The position numbers were made by a program, and so were the translations under genes. Shown in pieces: positions 1 through 8,629 of a stretch of DNA of 64,000 bases. This DNA is from JBHJGM01 sp050331815. Its GTDB lineage: Bacteria > Verrucomicrobiota > Verrucomicrobiia > Opitutales > JBHJGM01. The notes under the pieces are model-generated. The model was given only the letters and a program-made list of their open reading frames with translations, searched no databases and was not told the origin of the DNA. Location of the stretch: assembly GCA_050331815.1 (NCBI GenBank), contig JBHJGM010000003.1, positions 372,001-436,000 of the forward strand. The letters are read 5' to 3'. Numbering within the stretch: position 1 is the first letter of the stretch; every line of letters starts with the position of its first letter.

Positions 1-150
1 TACGAACTCAGGCGCACAACGGACCCCTCACAGCCTGGAGCTTTGTGGGACAACCTCGGTACCTTCATGGGTGACAACTCGGGCGACTTGACCGCCAGCG
101 ACAACGGCAACGGGCTGCCGAATGCCTTCTATCAATGGCGACAGCCCTGA
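1..150 (+). CDS. C-terminal fragment of an unknown protein
   Basis: Frame 1 is open from the window edge to a TGA at 148-150 and encodes the last 49 residues of a protein that begins outside the window. The tail contains the segments LWDNLGTFMGDNSG and ends FYQWRQP. A Gly/Asp/Asn-rich end closing on an aromatic-Trp-Arg motif resembles the ends of secreted repeat proteins of Verrucomicrobiota, but this is only an impression. The gene converges with the minus-strand gene ending at 176, with no clear terminator hairpin in the 25-base gap. Function unknown. Confidence 0.5.
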   Translation, partial: YELRRTTDPSQPGALWDNLGTFMGDNSGDLTASDNGNGLPNAFYQWRQP

Positions 151-175
151 GACATTAGGCAAGAATTGACGGAAG

Positions 176-2707
176 TTAGTCAGCCGTGAAACGGATCGCC
201 CAAGCTTTCACGCCTTCCAGGGGAAGCATGGCATAGGTGGAGTTCTCGACGCGCTCAAAGGCGGCTTCGCACGCTTCACCGTTGACAGTAGCTGAGCCGC
301 TTTCCACGCCCTCGGGCAGGAGCAGGCGCAGGTCGGTACGTTCGGCGTTGGAGGCGAAATCGAGTTCGAGCGCCTTTATTCCGGAATCCCAGGCATAGCT
401 GTAACTGACGTAACCACCGGAAGCGTGCATCACGGCGGCGGCCTTGGCCCGATTGACACCGGCGGCACTCCAGCGAGGCGCCAGACGTATCTGGTCGAAG
501 GCGACCCCGGTATCGACGATCCCGGCCAGCCCTTCGATGAGCGCGTACATCAAGGCACCAGCTCCCCAGATATCAGGAATCCCGTAGGAAACCTGCGAGG
601 GCACAAAATAAACGGGCGCATCGCACAGGGTAAGCGCGCCCAGCATCCAGTTTACATCAGCTTGCGCCACTTCCAGGTGAACGGACTCGATGACGGCGTC
701 GGGCTTGGGGTTGTTCATGCCGAAGACATGCAGGCCGACGTTCTCAAACTGCCGATTGGGGCCCTGCCAACCCAGACGCAGGTTCACCGGGCCGCGCTTT
801 TGGTTGCCGCCGCTGTAGGGGTCGTTGGGGGCCGGCATGAACCAAGAGCGGCTTTGCGCGTTGTCGTGGATGTACTGAATGGATTCGCTGCCATCGGCGT
901 AGACCAGGCGCAGCGTGCCGACAAAACCGTTGGGCGGGCTGCCGGAGTGCGCGTGCAACAGATACAGCGAGTGCGCCTTGGCCCCCACCGGAATCGTGGC
1001 CTTGGGCTGAAAGCGTTCCTGATGCCCAAGGATGAGCGCTGCGCAGCGTCCGTTGGCGGACGGGTCGATGATATCGAACGCGACGTCGGCGAAGGTTTGC
1101 GGGCCGGTGGGAAGGCCGGACATGTCGTTGTTGCCGCCACCGATCCAGCCGGGCACACCCTCGGCCCCGTCACCATGGAAGTCCGCGTTGGCTACCGGGC
1201 GCAGGTCCACCGTGGTGAACGCGCGCGCCGGCGGCTCCGGCATCACCCCTTTCAGGCAGCAGTGCAGGTATCCGCCCAGTTTTTCACACCAGTCCGTGAT
1301 GCGTGTCAGCACATCGGCCCCGTAGACTTCGAAACCATGCTCGAAGGCCCCGTGGGCGAGTTCGCCGGCGCAGATGGTCGTCACCCCACCATTCATATAA
1401 TCACCGGGTTTGTGCTGTCCGAAGCCCTTTTCGAACGGAGGCCAGCAGGAGTAAAATTCGCCGGCGGAGGAGGGGGGCATCTCGTGGCGCAGTTGCTGGT
1501 AGGTCCGGAGGATTTTGGCGCAGTGCGCGTGCGGCAGACGACGGTTGAGCGCATAGGCGTTGGACTGCGTGACCTGCTTGGATTCATCGGTCTGGCCGAT
1601 ATCGCGCTTGAAGGAGGGGTCTTCACTGATGTGGTGCGTGAAGAAGTCGCCGTTCCAGGCCAAGTCGATCAGACGCTGGTAGAGGGTGTCGCCGAGCTCG
1701 CGGTAAGTGCGCGCCTCATCGGTACGTCCGGCGGCTTCGAGCATTTCGGACAGGTAGTAGCAACCGACCGCCATCCCGGTGTTGTCGCCGTGCATGACGC
1801 CAAAGACCGTCTTGTCCGGCGAGACGCGCATGATGGTGGTGCCGGTGCGCTTGACGTCGTCAACATGCTGGAAGTCCCAGGTGTCGATGGTAAAGCCGCG
1901 CTTGAGCAGTTGAAATTTTTCCGACCAGCGGTAGCGGTCCGTGGTGGCGTAGCGAACGGCTTTGATGGCGTTGTCCAAAAGGCCGCTCATCCACTGGGTA
2001 TCGCCGCAGGCTTTCCAGGCATAGTAAAGCCCTTCGAGGAAGAGATACTCCACGTCATTTTCCACGGGGATGCGCTGCCAGCGCCGCTGGGGATTACCAG
2101 GGATGGGCCGGATAAAATCGCCTTCGGCAAATTCGTAATCGCGATAATTTTGCAGATCCGAGTGAAGCATCTTCTTGCACTTGTCCCAGATCATGCCGTC
2201 CTCGCGCTGGGAATCGGCGTAGAGTTCGATACCGGTCTTCACTTGGTCATCGAAGTACTTCATGCCCTTGAGCGCGTGCACGTGGTCGCGAATCCAGCTG
2301 ACGTAGTAGCGGTAGACTTTTCCGTTGATCCGCAGGACCTTGTCGCCACCCCCAAACCAGTCCAGCATCATCGTGTCAAAGAGCATGTCGAAGAGCCGGC
2401 TGAAGCGGCCGCCCTCGTCGTCGATCCGCGTCTGACAGTTCGTGCGAAAGGTCGTCAGGCCCACCACGCTCTGGGTGGCGTCCAGGAGCAAACAAGTGTG
2501 CGTGCCGAGCGCCCCGGATACGCGGAAGGCGACCTCGGAATCGTCGCTGAGGCTGGCCTCAAAGTAGGTACGCCCGGCGGCGTCGAAGACACTCAAGGAT
2601 TTCGCGGCGGTGCTGATTTCAGCCGGGAGCTTCAGAGTAAGCGTATCCAATGGCGCGTACTCGAATTGCGCGGGCACGAGGGAGGGTTGAGCAAAGGTGG
2701 TGGTCAT
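176..2707 (-). CDS. six-hairpin glycosidase-like protein
   Basis: Encodes 843 residues from the ATG at 2707, the first that makes protein-like sequence; the open frame runs further upstream but is low-complexity shadow. A beta-rich N-terminal part is followed from about residue 110 by an (alpha/alpha) toroid-like region with WIRDHVHAL, ENDVEYLFLEGLYYAW, WNGDFF and YMNGGVTTICAGELAHGAFEHG, the type of motif seen in GH15/GH78/GH116-related six-hairpin enzymes. A beta-sandwich tail follows. No signal peptide is visible, so it should be cytoplasmic. It is the last gene of the DUF1592/DUF1552 operon, 107 bases downstream of the SHD1 protein. Substrate and CAZy family are unknown to me; a glycoside hydrolase or phosphorylase role is inference. 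Confidence 0.7.
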   Translation of the reverse strand: MTTTFAQPSLVPAQFEYAPLDTLTLKLPAEISTAAKSLSVFDAAGRTYFEASLSDDSEVAFRVSGALGTHTCLLLDATQSVVGLTTFRTNCQTRIDDEGGRFSRLFDMLFDTMMLDWFGGGDKVLRINGKVYRYYVSWIRDHVHALKGMKYFDDQVKTGIELYADSQREDGMIWDKCKKMLHSDLQNYRDYEFAEGDFIRPIPGNPQRRWQRIPVENDVEYLFLEGLYYAWKACGDTQWMSGLLDNAIKAVRYATTDRYRWSEKFQLLKRGFTIDTWDFQHVDDVKRTGTTIMRVSPDKTVFGVMHGDNTGMAVGCYYLSEMLEAAGRTDEARTYRELGDTLYQRLIDLAWNGDFFTHHISEDPSFKRDIGQTDESKQVTQSNAYALNRRLPHAHCAKILRTYQQLRHEMPPSSAGEFYSCWPPFEKGFGQHKPGDYMNGGVTTICAGELAHGAFEHGFEVYGADVLTRITDWCEKLGGYLHCCLKGVMPEPPARAFTTVDLRPVANADFHGDGAEGVPGWIGGGNNDMSGLPTGPQTFADVAFDIIDPSANGRCAALILGHQERFQPKATIPVGAKAHSLYLLHAHSGSPPNGFVGTLRLVYADGSESIQYIHDNAQSRSWFMPAPNDPYSGGNQKRGPVNLRLGWQGPNRQFENVGLHVFGMNNPKPDAVIESVHLEVAQADVNWMLGALTLCDAPVYFVPSQVSYGIPDIWGAGALMYALIEGLAGIVDTGVAFDQIRLAPRWSAAGVNRAKAAAVMHASGGYVSYSYAWDSGIKALELDFASNAERTDLRLLLPEGVESGSATVNGEACEAAFERVENSTYAMLPLEGVKAWAIRFTAD

Positions 2708-2814
2708 GACGTACGGGGGTTCTGTAGGAAAACCCAACCTGAAGCCTCGAAAAAGCCGGGCCAAGCAAAACCAAGCCGAACGGGCCGACTTCTTGCCAGC
2801 GTGCCGCCAAGCGC

Positions 2815-4014
2815 TCAAAACTGAGGGAACCGCGCGGCGTGGATGATGTTCGTGACGCCCGCCGGTGCCGGCAACTCCACGCTCTCCCAATTTTTGCCAC
2901 CATCGGTCGAGACTTGCATGTCCTGCGTCGGCTTCCAATAAGTCTCGAATGAATACAGCAGATCCGGACGCAGCGCCGCGAGCGTCTTGGGGAAGCGGGC
3001 ACCCGCAACGGAGGTCCATTCGGTGCCTTTGGCAGACTCCCAGCCGTTGCCCTGGCGCTCATTGATAAGGTAGCGCGCGCCATCGTAAACGAGGCTGCGA
3101 AACTCGGTTTTCTCGCTCACTTGGGGCGTTACGTCGGTCCAGGTGACGCCATCCGTTGAATGGTGGATGGTTGTCCTGCCCCTTACAACAAAGCCCTGGC
3201 CGTCGCTCTCGATGGAGAGGCGCGAACGCGGTTCGATCCGTTCGGCAACTCGCCAGTCCTTAAAATCCGTAGTGGAAACAATGATACAATTGTCCCCGGC
3301 ACCGACAAACGTGCCGTTGGCAAAACGCCAGCGCCGGATGTTGGACTTGATGTTTTTCTCCAGGCCCAGCGAGGCTGCTTCGGCTTTCAGATGCGCGCGC
3401 ATGTCAAAATTGCGGGCCTGGCTCCAGTCGCCCTTGCCGGCTTCTGTCCAGTCAAAGCCATCTTGTGAGCGGGCAACACGCCCACCCTCTCCAAAAACGT
3501 GAAAGTACCCATCCACAAAAATCACGCCGCTGAGCACGCCAATGTTGAATGTGCTGATGTGCCACTCGACGCCATCGGTGGTGGTGAGAATGTTCGAGCG
3601 TGAAAAACCACCGACCGTGACGCAGGCACCGTTGCCCACAGCGATGGCCTTCAGATCATTTTGGTCGTGTTTGGGTTCGCCCTTGAAGACGTGGTTGGTC
3701 CAGACACGTCCATCGTTGGAAGACATCCGGTGCAGGCCGTTGCCCACGGCGATGTAAATTCCCTTGTCAGTCGCTTCTGAGGTAACTGTGTGTTGCGTGG
3801 CGAGCCAGTCGCGGTCGGCCTGGCTGAGGTTCTCCAGCGGGATCTGAAAGGTCAGGCCATCGCCCGTCCGTCGTACCTCCACCGCGGCCTCGGTGTGGGA
3901 AAGGTAGTCCGCCTCCAGGGTGCGCCCCGAAACATCCGTCCAGGTACGCGCCTGTACTAAATTAATTGCGAAAGTAGCAACGAACAGATGGCACCAACGA
4001 AGCAGCGAGAGCAT
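2815..4014 (-). CDS. secreted SHD1-domain Asp-box propeller protein
   Basis: Encodes 399 residues from the ATG at 4014, chosen because it gives a signal peptide (residues 1-21, hydrophobic core ending LVQA) followed at once by an SHD1/SLA1-type domain (about 22-74: RTWTDVSGRTLEADYL and FQIPLENLSQADRDWL). The rest is a run of Asp-box-like blades of pattern S-x-DG-x-x-W (SSNDGRVW, TTTDGVEWH, RSQDGFDW, HSTDGVTW, VSTDGGKNW). This points to an exported beta-propeller of the sialidase/YCF48 fold. SHD1-repeat proteins are frequent in Planctomycetes and Verrucomicrobia, with unknown function. It is related to the next gene upstream (4064-5020), which looks like a second copy of the propeller without SHD1 or signal peptide. 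Confidence 0.75.
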   Translation of the reverse strand: MLSLLRWCHLFVATFAINLVQARTWTDVSGRTLEADYLSHTEAAVEVRRTGDGLTFQIPLENLSQADRDWLATQHTVTSEATDKGIYIAVGNGLHRMSSNDGRVWTNHVFKGEPKHDQNDLKAIAVGNGACVTVGGFSRSNILTTTDGVEWHISTFNIGVLSGVIFVDGYFHVFGEGGRVARSQDGFDWTEAGKGDWSQARNFDMRAHLKAEAASLGLEKNIKSNIRRWRFANGTFVGAGDNCIIVSTTDFKDWRVAERIEPRSRLSIESDGQGFVVRGRTTIHHSTDGVTWTDVTPQVSEKTEFRSLVYDGARYLINERQGNGWESAKGTEWTSVAGARFPKTLAALRPDLLYSFETYWKPTQDMQVSTDGGKNWESVELPAPAGVTNIIHAARFPQF

Positions 4015-4063
4015 AACAAGACAAACGAAGGGGGAGCAGGCAGATGTGCCGGCGTCCGGCCAA

Positions 4064-5020
4064 TTAGATAAAGCGGATGCTGGTGAAGCGGGGATTGTCG
4101 AGCTTGAGTTCAACCTCCTCCCACTTCAAAGCATCGGTCGAGCGGTAGAGCTTGTTGGCGGCGACATCGTAACCGATGAACACGCCGTTGCCGTACGCGG
4201 CCGCGCGCAGGCGCGGCTGTATTTTTTCAATGCGCCAGGATTGGCCGTCCGGCGAAAATGCCACCACCTGCGTGCCCAGACCAACGAAAGTACCGTTGGC
4301 AAAGTTCATCGAGTTAAGGTGCTGGCCGATTTCGCCCTCCTCGAGGTCGGTCCAGTTCAAGCCATCGCGCGAGACCCCGTGCAGCCCGTGCAGGCCACCG
4401 GCTACGAAACGCTCGTTGCCGTACGCCGCCGAGAGCCAGGCCGGGCGATCCGCCTCGCGGTTGAACTCCCAGTTCTCGCCGTCGCGGGTTGTGGAAATGC
4501 GCTTGAAATCGCCCAGGCCGAGGAAGCGGTCGCCGCCGTGGATCAGCGTGCGCACCTGCCCAAATTCCCAGCTGTGCCAGTAGTACATGTCCGACCAGAC
4601 GCGGCCGTTCTTTGAGGTGGTATAAACTTTTCGTCCATGCGCGGCCTGCCCACCGGTGGCAACAAAGCGGTTGTTGCCGTAGGCGACGGCTTCCAGGCGG
4701 TGTAACCCGTCTTGTTTTTTGCGCTTGCCGCTGTCGAGCATCCGCCCGTTTCGGCTGAGCGCTTGCACCTTGTGGTCGAAGCCCTTGGCCTCAAAATTTC
4801 GCAGTGAGCCGGACGCGTAAAGGATGCGTCGACGGTCCTTGGCCCACTCCGGATTGGGCCCCACGATGAGCACGACACCGTCCGGACTGGACGCCGAGTC
4901 CATCAGGGCCATTGACTTGAAGCTGCCCTCGATCTCGATGTCCCGCCAGTTCTTGCCGTCGGTCGATTGCAGACCGAGCATCTTGAAGCCGGTCAGGACG
5001 AACGTGTTGAGATTGGCCAT
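4064..5020 (-). CDS. Asp-box beta-propeller protein without signal peptide
   Basis: Encodes 318 residues starting 21 bases after the DUF1552 stop codon. At least six Asp-box-like blades are visible (QSTDGKNW, TSKNGRVW, TTRDGENWEF, VSRDGLNW, FSPDGQSW, RSTDALKW), alternating with strands of type YGNxxFVAxGG. The spacing suggests a six- or seven-bladed propeller of the sialidase/BNR kind, but the catalytic residues of true sialidases are not evident, so binding or structural use is more likely. Unlike its downstream relative it has no signal peptide and no SHD1 domain. It may be a partner of the DUF1552/DUF1592 proteins; that is inferred from operon position only. Confidence 0.7.
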   Translation of the reverse strand: MANLNTFVLTGFKMLGLQSTDGKNWRDIEIEGSFKSMALMDSASSPDGVVLIVGPNPEWAKDRRRILYASGSLRNFEAKGFDHKVQALSRNGRMLDSGKRKKQDGLHRLEAVAYGNNRFVATGGQAAHGRKVYTTSKNGRVWSDMYYWHSWEFGQVRTLIHGGDRFLGLGDFKRISTTRDGENWEFNREADRPAWLSAAYGNERFVAGGLHGLHGVSRDGLNWTDLEEGEIGQHLNSMNFANGTFVGLGTQVVAFSPDGQSWRIEKIQPRLRAAAYGNGVFIGYDVAANKLYRSTDALKWEEVELKLDNPRFTSIRFI

Positions 5021-5041
5021 GGCAAAGAAACGTGTGGTGGG

Positions 5042-6514
5042 TTAGCCGAGTAGGCCCGGCAGGCGACCGTCCTTCTTGCCGAAACGGTGCTCCTTGCTGG
5101 CCCCGAATTCGTCTGCCTCGATACCGAAGAGGTTGAGAAACTCCACGTACATGTTGGCCAATGGGGTCATGTCCTCATAGCGCATGTACTGCCCGCCCTT
5201 GAGCGCGCCCTTGGCTTTGCCGAAGAGAGCCACCGGCATCTCCTTGGTGTCGTGGTTTCCGTAGCCCAGTTCGGAGCCGTAGAAGATGAGGCTGTTGTCC
5301 AGCAGCGAACTGCCGCCCTCGTCGATGGACTTCAACTGGTGGATGAACTCAGCGAAAATCTGCCCGTGGAAGTACAGAATCTCGCGCAGGGCCTCACGGG
5401 CGATCGGGTCCTTGATGCGTTTGGGCGAGGTGCCGCCGTTGTGCGCCAGGGTGTGATAGTGCACCTCATGACCCACCGAAACAACTCCCGGGTAACTTTC
5501 TCCCGAACCGGCCATCACGCCGACGCGGGTGGTGTCGGTCTGAAAGGCCAGCGCCATCAGTTGCGCGTTCAGGCGGATGTGCTCGCCAAAGTCTTCTGGG
5601 TCGTCGAAGGCGACACGGTAACCCTCGGCCCCCGGCAGCTCCGGGACGAGCAACCCGTCTTCGCGAGCCTTGCGCACCGATTCGTCGAGGCTCCCCGGGG
5701 CCTGGTTGCGCTTGACGTCGAGCTTTGCGATCCGCTTTTCGACCGAGCGCACACTCTCCATGTACTCGTCCAGCTGGGCCTGGTCGGCGATGCCGAGGCG
5801 GCGCTTGAGCCCCTTGGCCTGAGCCAAGACGGCGTCCAGCACGCTCTTGTCGGGATTGTAGTGGCTCTGCTGGGCGGGCGCAGCGGGGTTGTAGCCTTTG
5901 CCGCTTGCCCAGACCGGCAGCTTCGGCTGCGTGCCGCGAAACATGCGATCAAAGACGATGCGCGGGTTGCTTGAATACGGGACGCTGGTGCGTTCATCGG
6001 CCCAGGAAAACTTGGCACCGTCCCTGCGCGAGTTGGCCAGCAGGAGACTTGGCAGCACGGTCGCATCGCCTACCTTTTGCGCGATTTTCTGGTCGATGGA
6101 CACACTGGCCGTCTTCTGCTTGCGCTTGTCTTTGAAAAGCTTTGGCGCGGCGGTCAGCCAATAGTCTGTCGGGACCTCATGGGCTCCGTTAAACTCACCG
6201 TCGACTTCGTTTTCCTCGTTGGTCAGGCCGCCCAGCAGCGTGAGATCGTCACGGGCGAACTCAAAGGGCTTGAGCAAATTCGGCAGCGCTCCTTCGAAAG
6301 CCCCTTCCTTTTCCGGAAACCAGTACTCGGGCAACATGCCAGCGGGCGTCTCGATGATACAAAGGCGCAAGGGTGGACTGCCTGCCTGACCCTGCGCCGC
6401 CAGTGAGGCTGCCGCGCGCGCGGGGGGAGTCATCGCCTCCAGATAAGGAAGGGCAAGAGCGGCACCCATGCCCCGGAGCATGGTGCGGCGAGAGAGCGTC
6501 GGCACGGTTCCCAT
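5042..6514 (-). CDS. DUF1552 family protein, Tat-exported
   Basis: Encodes 490 residues. The N-terminus carries a twin-arginine motif (SRRTML, residues 8-13) followed by a hydrophobic Ala/Leu stretch, so export in folded form is expected. The body matches the DUF1552 family of Planctomycetes/Verrucomicrobia: PLRLCIIETPAGMLPEYWFP near the N-terminus, DQKIAQKVG, SVRSVEKRI, and YHTLAHNGG and LIFYGSELGYGNHD in the C-terminal half. The GSExGxGxxHD region resembles the alkaline-phosphatase-like metal site of the related DUF1501 proteins. It lies 14 bases downstream of the DUF1592-type gene, the usual genomic partner, and probably works with it in the periplasm. Biochemical role unknown. Confidence 0.85.
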   Translation of the reverse strand: MGTVPTLSRRTMLRGMGAALALPYLEAMTPPARAAASLAAQGQAGSPPLRLCIIETPAGMLPEYWFPEKEGAFEGALPNLLKPFEFARDDLTLLGGLTNEENEVDGEFNGAHEVPTDYWLTAAPKLFKDKRKQKTASVSIDQKIAQKVGDATVLPSLLLANSRRDGAKFSWADERTSVPYSSNPRIVFDRMFRGTQPKLPVWASGKGYNPAAPAQQSHYNPDKSVLDAVLAQAKGLKRRLGIADQAQLDEYMESVRSVEKRIAKLDVKRNQAPGSLDESVRKAREDGLLVPELPGAEGYRVAFDDPEDFGEHIRLNAQLMALAFQTDTTRVGVMAGSGESYPGVVSVGHEVHYHTLAHNGGTSPKRIKDPIAREALREILYFHGQIFAEFIHQLKSIDEGGSSLLDNSLIFYGSELGYGNHDTKEMPVALFGKAKGALKGGQYMRYEDMTPLANMYVEFLNLFGIEADEFGASKEHRFGKKDGRLPGLLG

Positions 6515-6528
6515 CGTCGTTGGGTGGT

Positions 6529-8451
6529 CTAAGGATTGGCGATTTGGGCGAGACCTGCCTGCGACGGACCCCGCTTGTGTTGGAAAGTGTAACTGGAGAC
6601 CAGTTGCAAAAGTAGCTCGTTGGCGGGGAAATTGCGATCCTCAATTCCGGAAACTATCGTCCGCACTTCCAGGTACTCATCGGCGGTGAGCCCCCGCCCG
6701 AGAGCGTAAATCATTAGCTTCTCGGCAAAGTTGCGAATGATATCCTGTTCGCGCTCCTTCAGGTGGGCCTTCAGCTGTTCCAGGCCGTTGATCTCGCGAC
6801 CACTGGGCAGCTCCGCCCGCGCTTCGACGGGATAGGGGCCGTCCATGTCGCGCCAGCGACCAACGGCGTCAAAATTCTCCATAGCGAAGCCGTAAGGGTC
6901 CATTTTGACGTGGCAGCTGATGCAGGCGCTGCCCTCCTGGGAATGCAGCTCCAGCTTTTCGCGAAAGGTCAGGATGCGGCCCTGGGCATTGGTTTGGGTG
7001 GCCTCGTCGATGGGCTCGACGTCGGGCGGCGGCGGTGGCGGATTGCCAAAAAGCGCGTCGAGCACCCACTTGCCACGCTTGGTGGGGCTGGTGCGGGTCG
7101 CCATCGAGGTACGCACCAAAATGGCCGACATGCCGAGCATCCCGCCACGGCGAAAGTCGTCCACCGTCACTTTCTGAAAGGTCTCCCCAGCCACGCCTTC
7201 GATTCCGTAAAAGTCCGCCAGCGGCTCGTTCACGTACACGTAGTTGGCGTCGATCAAGTCGCGCACGCTATGTCCGTTTTTGAAAAGCTCGCGGAAAAAC
7301 ACATTCAGTTCAGTCTGCGCGCTTTCATGAACCGCGTCGTCGTACATCGGGAACTGATTCGGGTCGGGGATGTGCTCCTCCAATTCGAAGAAGAGCCACT
7401 GGTTGACGAAGCGCTCGGAGAGGCGGGCGGCTTTCTCGTCGGTGAGCATGCGCTGAAGCTGGCCGCGCAGCGTTTCCGGTTCGTTCAGGGTGCCTTCCGC
7501 GGCGAGTTTGAGAAGTTCATCGTCGGGCATCGACGACCACAGAAAAAATGAAAGGCGCGAGGCCAGCTCCAGCTGCGTGATGGGCTCGGCAGGGCTGCCG
7601 ATCTGAATGTCCTCCACGCGGTAAAGAAACTGCGGCGAGAGTAGCACCGCCTTCACGCAGCTTTGCAGGGCTTGCAGGTAACTCGCGCCGTTTTCGAGCT
7701 CTAGGCGCGCAAGGGTCGTGTAGATTTGCAGTTCGCCGTCGGAGAGGTAACGCCGAAAGGCATGACTGGCGAAGCGATGGATGTTCTTTTTGATAGCAAC
7801 CTCAGGCGGGTTGACCGCGCTTGGCTGCACCGAAAAGTACCGCGCCCGGGCCTCGATAATTTGCGGTGTAACCACCTCCGGATCGCTGCTGAACATCTTT
7901 TCAACCGCCAGATCCGCCACGAGCAGGTAGTTTTCCAGGTGCGAGGCGGTGAAATCGAGGTCGTCGGCGATCGTGTCGAAACCGAAGTTGATGATGTTCT
8001 CCCCGGGAATGAGCGAGGCGATGTCGAGCTCGACGCCCGTCAGGTCGTAGAGGGTATTGGCGAACTCATCGCGGTTCAGCCGCCGGGGGATGCTCGGCCC
8101 CAGGTCGAAGGCGCGGGTGTCCTCGCGCTCCAGCTCCTCTTCGATCCAACGCACCAGGATTTCGCGCTCGGCTTCGGTGAACTGCGGCTTTTCCGCTGGG
8201 GGCATTTCCTGGTAAAAAATCACATCGGCCACGTCTTGCCAGTCTTTGGGCGCATCGTGCACAGACTCCATGCCGAGCAAGCCCTCGAAATCGAAACTGC
8301 CTTTTTGCTCCGTGGAACTGTGGCACTCAAAACAGTGCTGCTCGAAATAAGGGCGCGCCTCCGGCAGTATTGCTGCCTGAACAAGACACGGCGCGATGAC
8401 CGCGGAAGCAACGAGCGCGCCAGCGTAAGGCAAACTTCGAAAGGTACGCAT
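6529..8451 (-). CDS. DUF1587/1592/1588/1585 cytochrome c-type protein
   Basis: Encodes 640 residues from the ATG at 8451; a TTG two codons earlier is possible. A signal peptide (residues 1-27) is followed by a CFECH heme-binding motif (Cys40, Cys43, His44), as in the planctomycete cytochrome domain. Then come the domains typical of this family: RRLNRDEFANTLYDLTGV (DUF1587), LSFFLWSSMPDDELL and RFVNQWLFF (DUF1592), RRGGMLGMSAIL, RTSPTKRGKWVLDALFG and a second CxxCH in CISCHVKMDPYGFAMENFDAVG (DUF1588), and LIYALGRGL (DUF1585). It is probably a periplasmic electron-transfer protein and heads the five-gene operon. Known relatives have no firm enzymatic assignment. Confidence 0.88.
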   Translation of the reverse strand: MRTFRSLPYAGALVASAVIAPCLVQAAILPEARPYFEQHCFECHSSTEQKGSFDFEGLLGMESVHDAPKDWQDVADVIFYQEMPPAEKPQFTEAEREILVRWIEEELEREDTRAFDLGPSIPRRLNRDEFANTLYDLTGVELDIASLIPGENIINFGFDTIADDLDFTASHLENYLLVADLAVEKMFSSDPEVVTPQIIEARARYFSVQPSAVNPPEVAIKKNIHRFASHAFRRYLSDGELQIYTTLARLELENGASYLQALQSCVKAVLLSPQFLYRVEDIQIGSPAEPITQLELASRLSFFLWSSMPDDELLKLAAEGTLNEPETLRGQLQRMLTDEKAARLSERFVNQWLFFELEEHIPDPNQFPMYDDAVHESAQTELNVFFRELFKNGHSVRDLIDANYVYVNEPLADFYGIEGVAGETFQKVTVDDFRRGGMLGMSAILVRTSMATRTSPTKRGKWVLDALFGNPPPPPPDVEPIDEATQTNAQGRILTFREKLELHSQEGSACISCHVKMDPYGFAMENFDAVGRWRDMDGPYPVEARAELPSGREINGLEQLKAHLKEREQDIIRNFAEKLMIYALGRGLTADEYLEVRTIVSGIEDRNFPANELLLQLVSSYTFQHKRGPSQAGLAQIANP

Positions 8452-8522
8452 GGACAAGAGAAAACGTAGGTGCTTGGGACTGTAGGCGTCTCGCTGATGT
8501 TCCGTAGAATCTTTCAGTCTGA

Positions 8523-8558
8523 GTTCAAATTGTCAGATCACTAAACGTACGTTTGAAC
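8523..8558. promoter_or_regulatory. inverted repeat in divergent promoter region
   Basis: The 178-base gap between the divergent DUF1592 gene and the sulfatase holds a perfect 12-base palindrome AAACGTACGTTT at 8543-8554. It is nested in a wider inverted repeat with arms GTTCAAA (8523-8529) and TTTGAAC (8552-8558). Such a structure is a reasonable binding site for a dimeric regulator controlling one or both genes. The binding protein is not known. Confidence 0.4.
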
Positions 8559-8629
8559 ACCCTGGTGAATTGCCACGGAGCCGTATCAAAACGTTTGACC
8601 ACCGCCAGCCCTATCGACGCCTTAGCCTC

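Noticed and set aside
425..2824. Open frame of 799 codons on the plus strand opposite the glycosidase-like gene
   Set aside because: High-GC antisense shadow of the minus-strand gene: no domain motifs and low-complexity composition.
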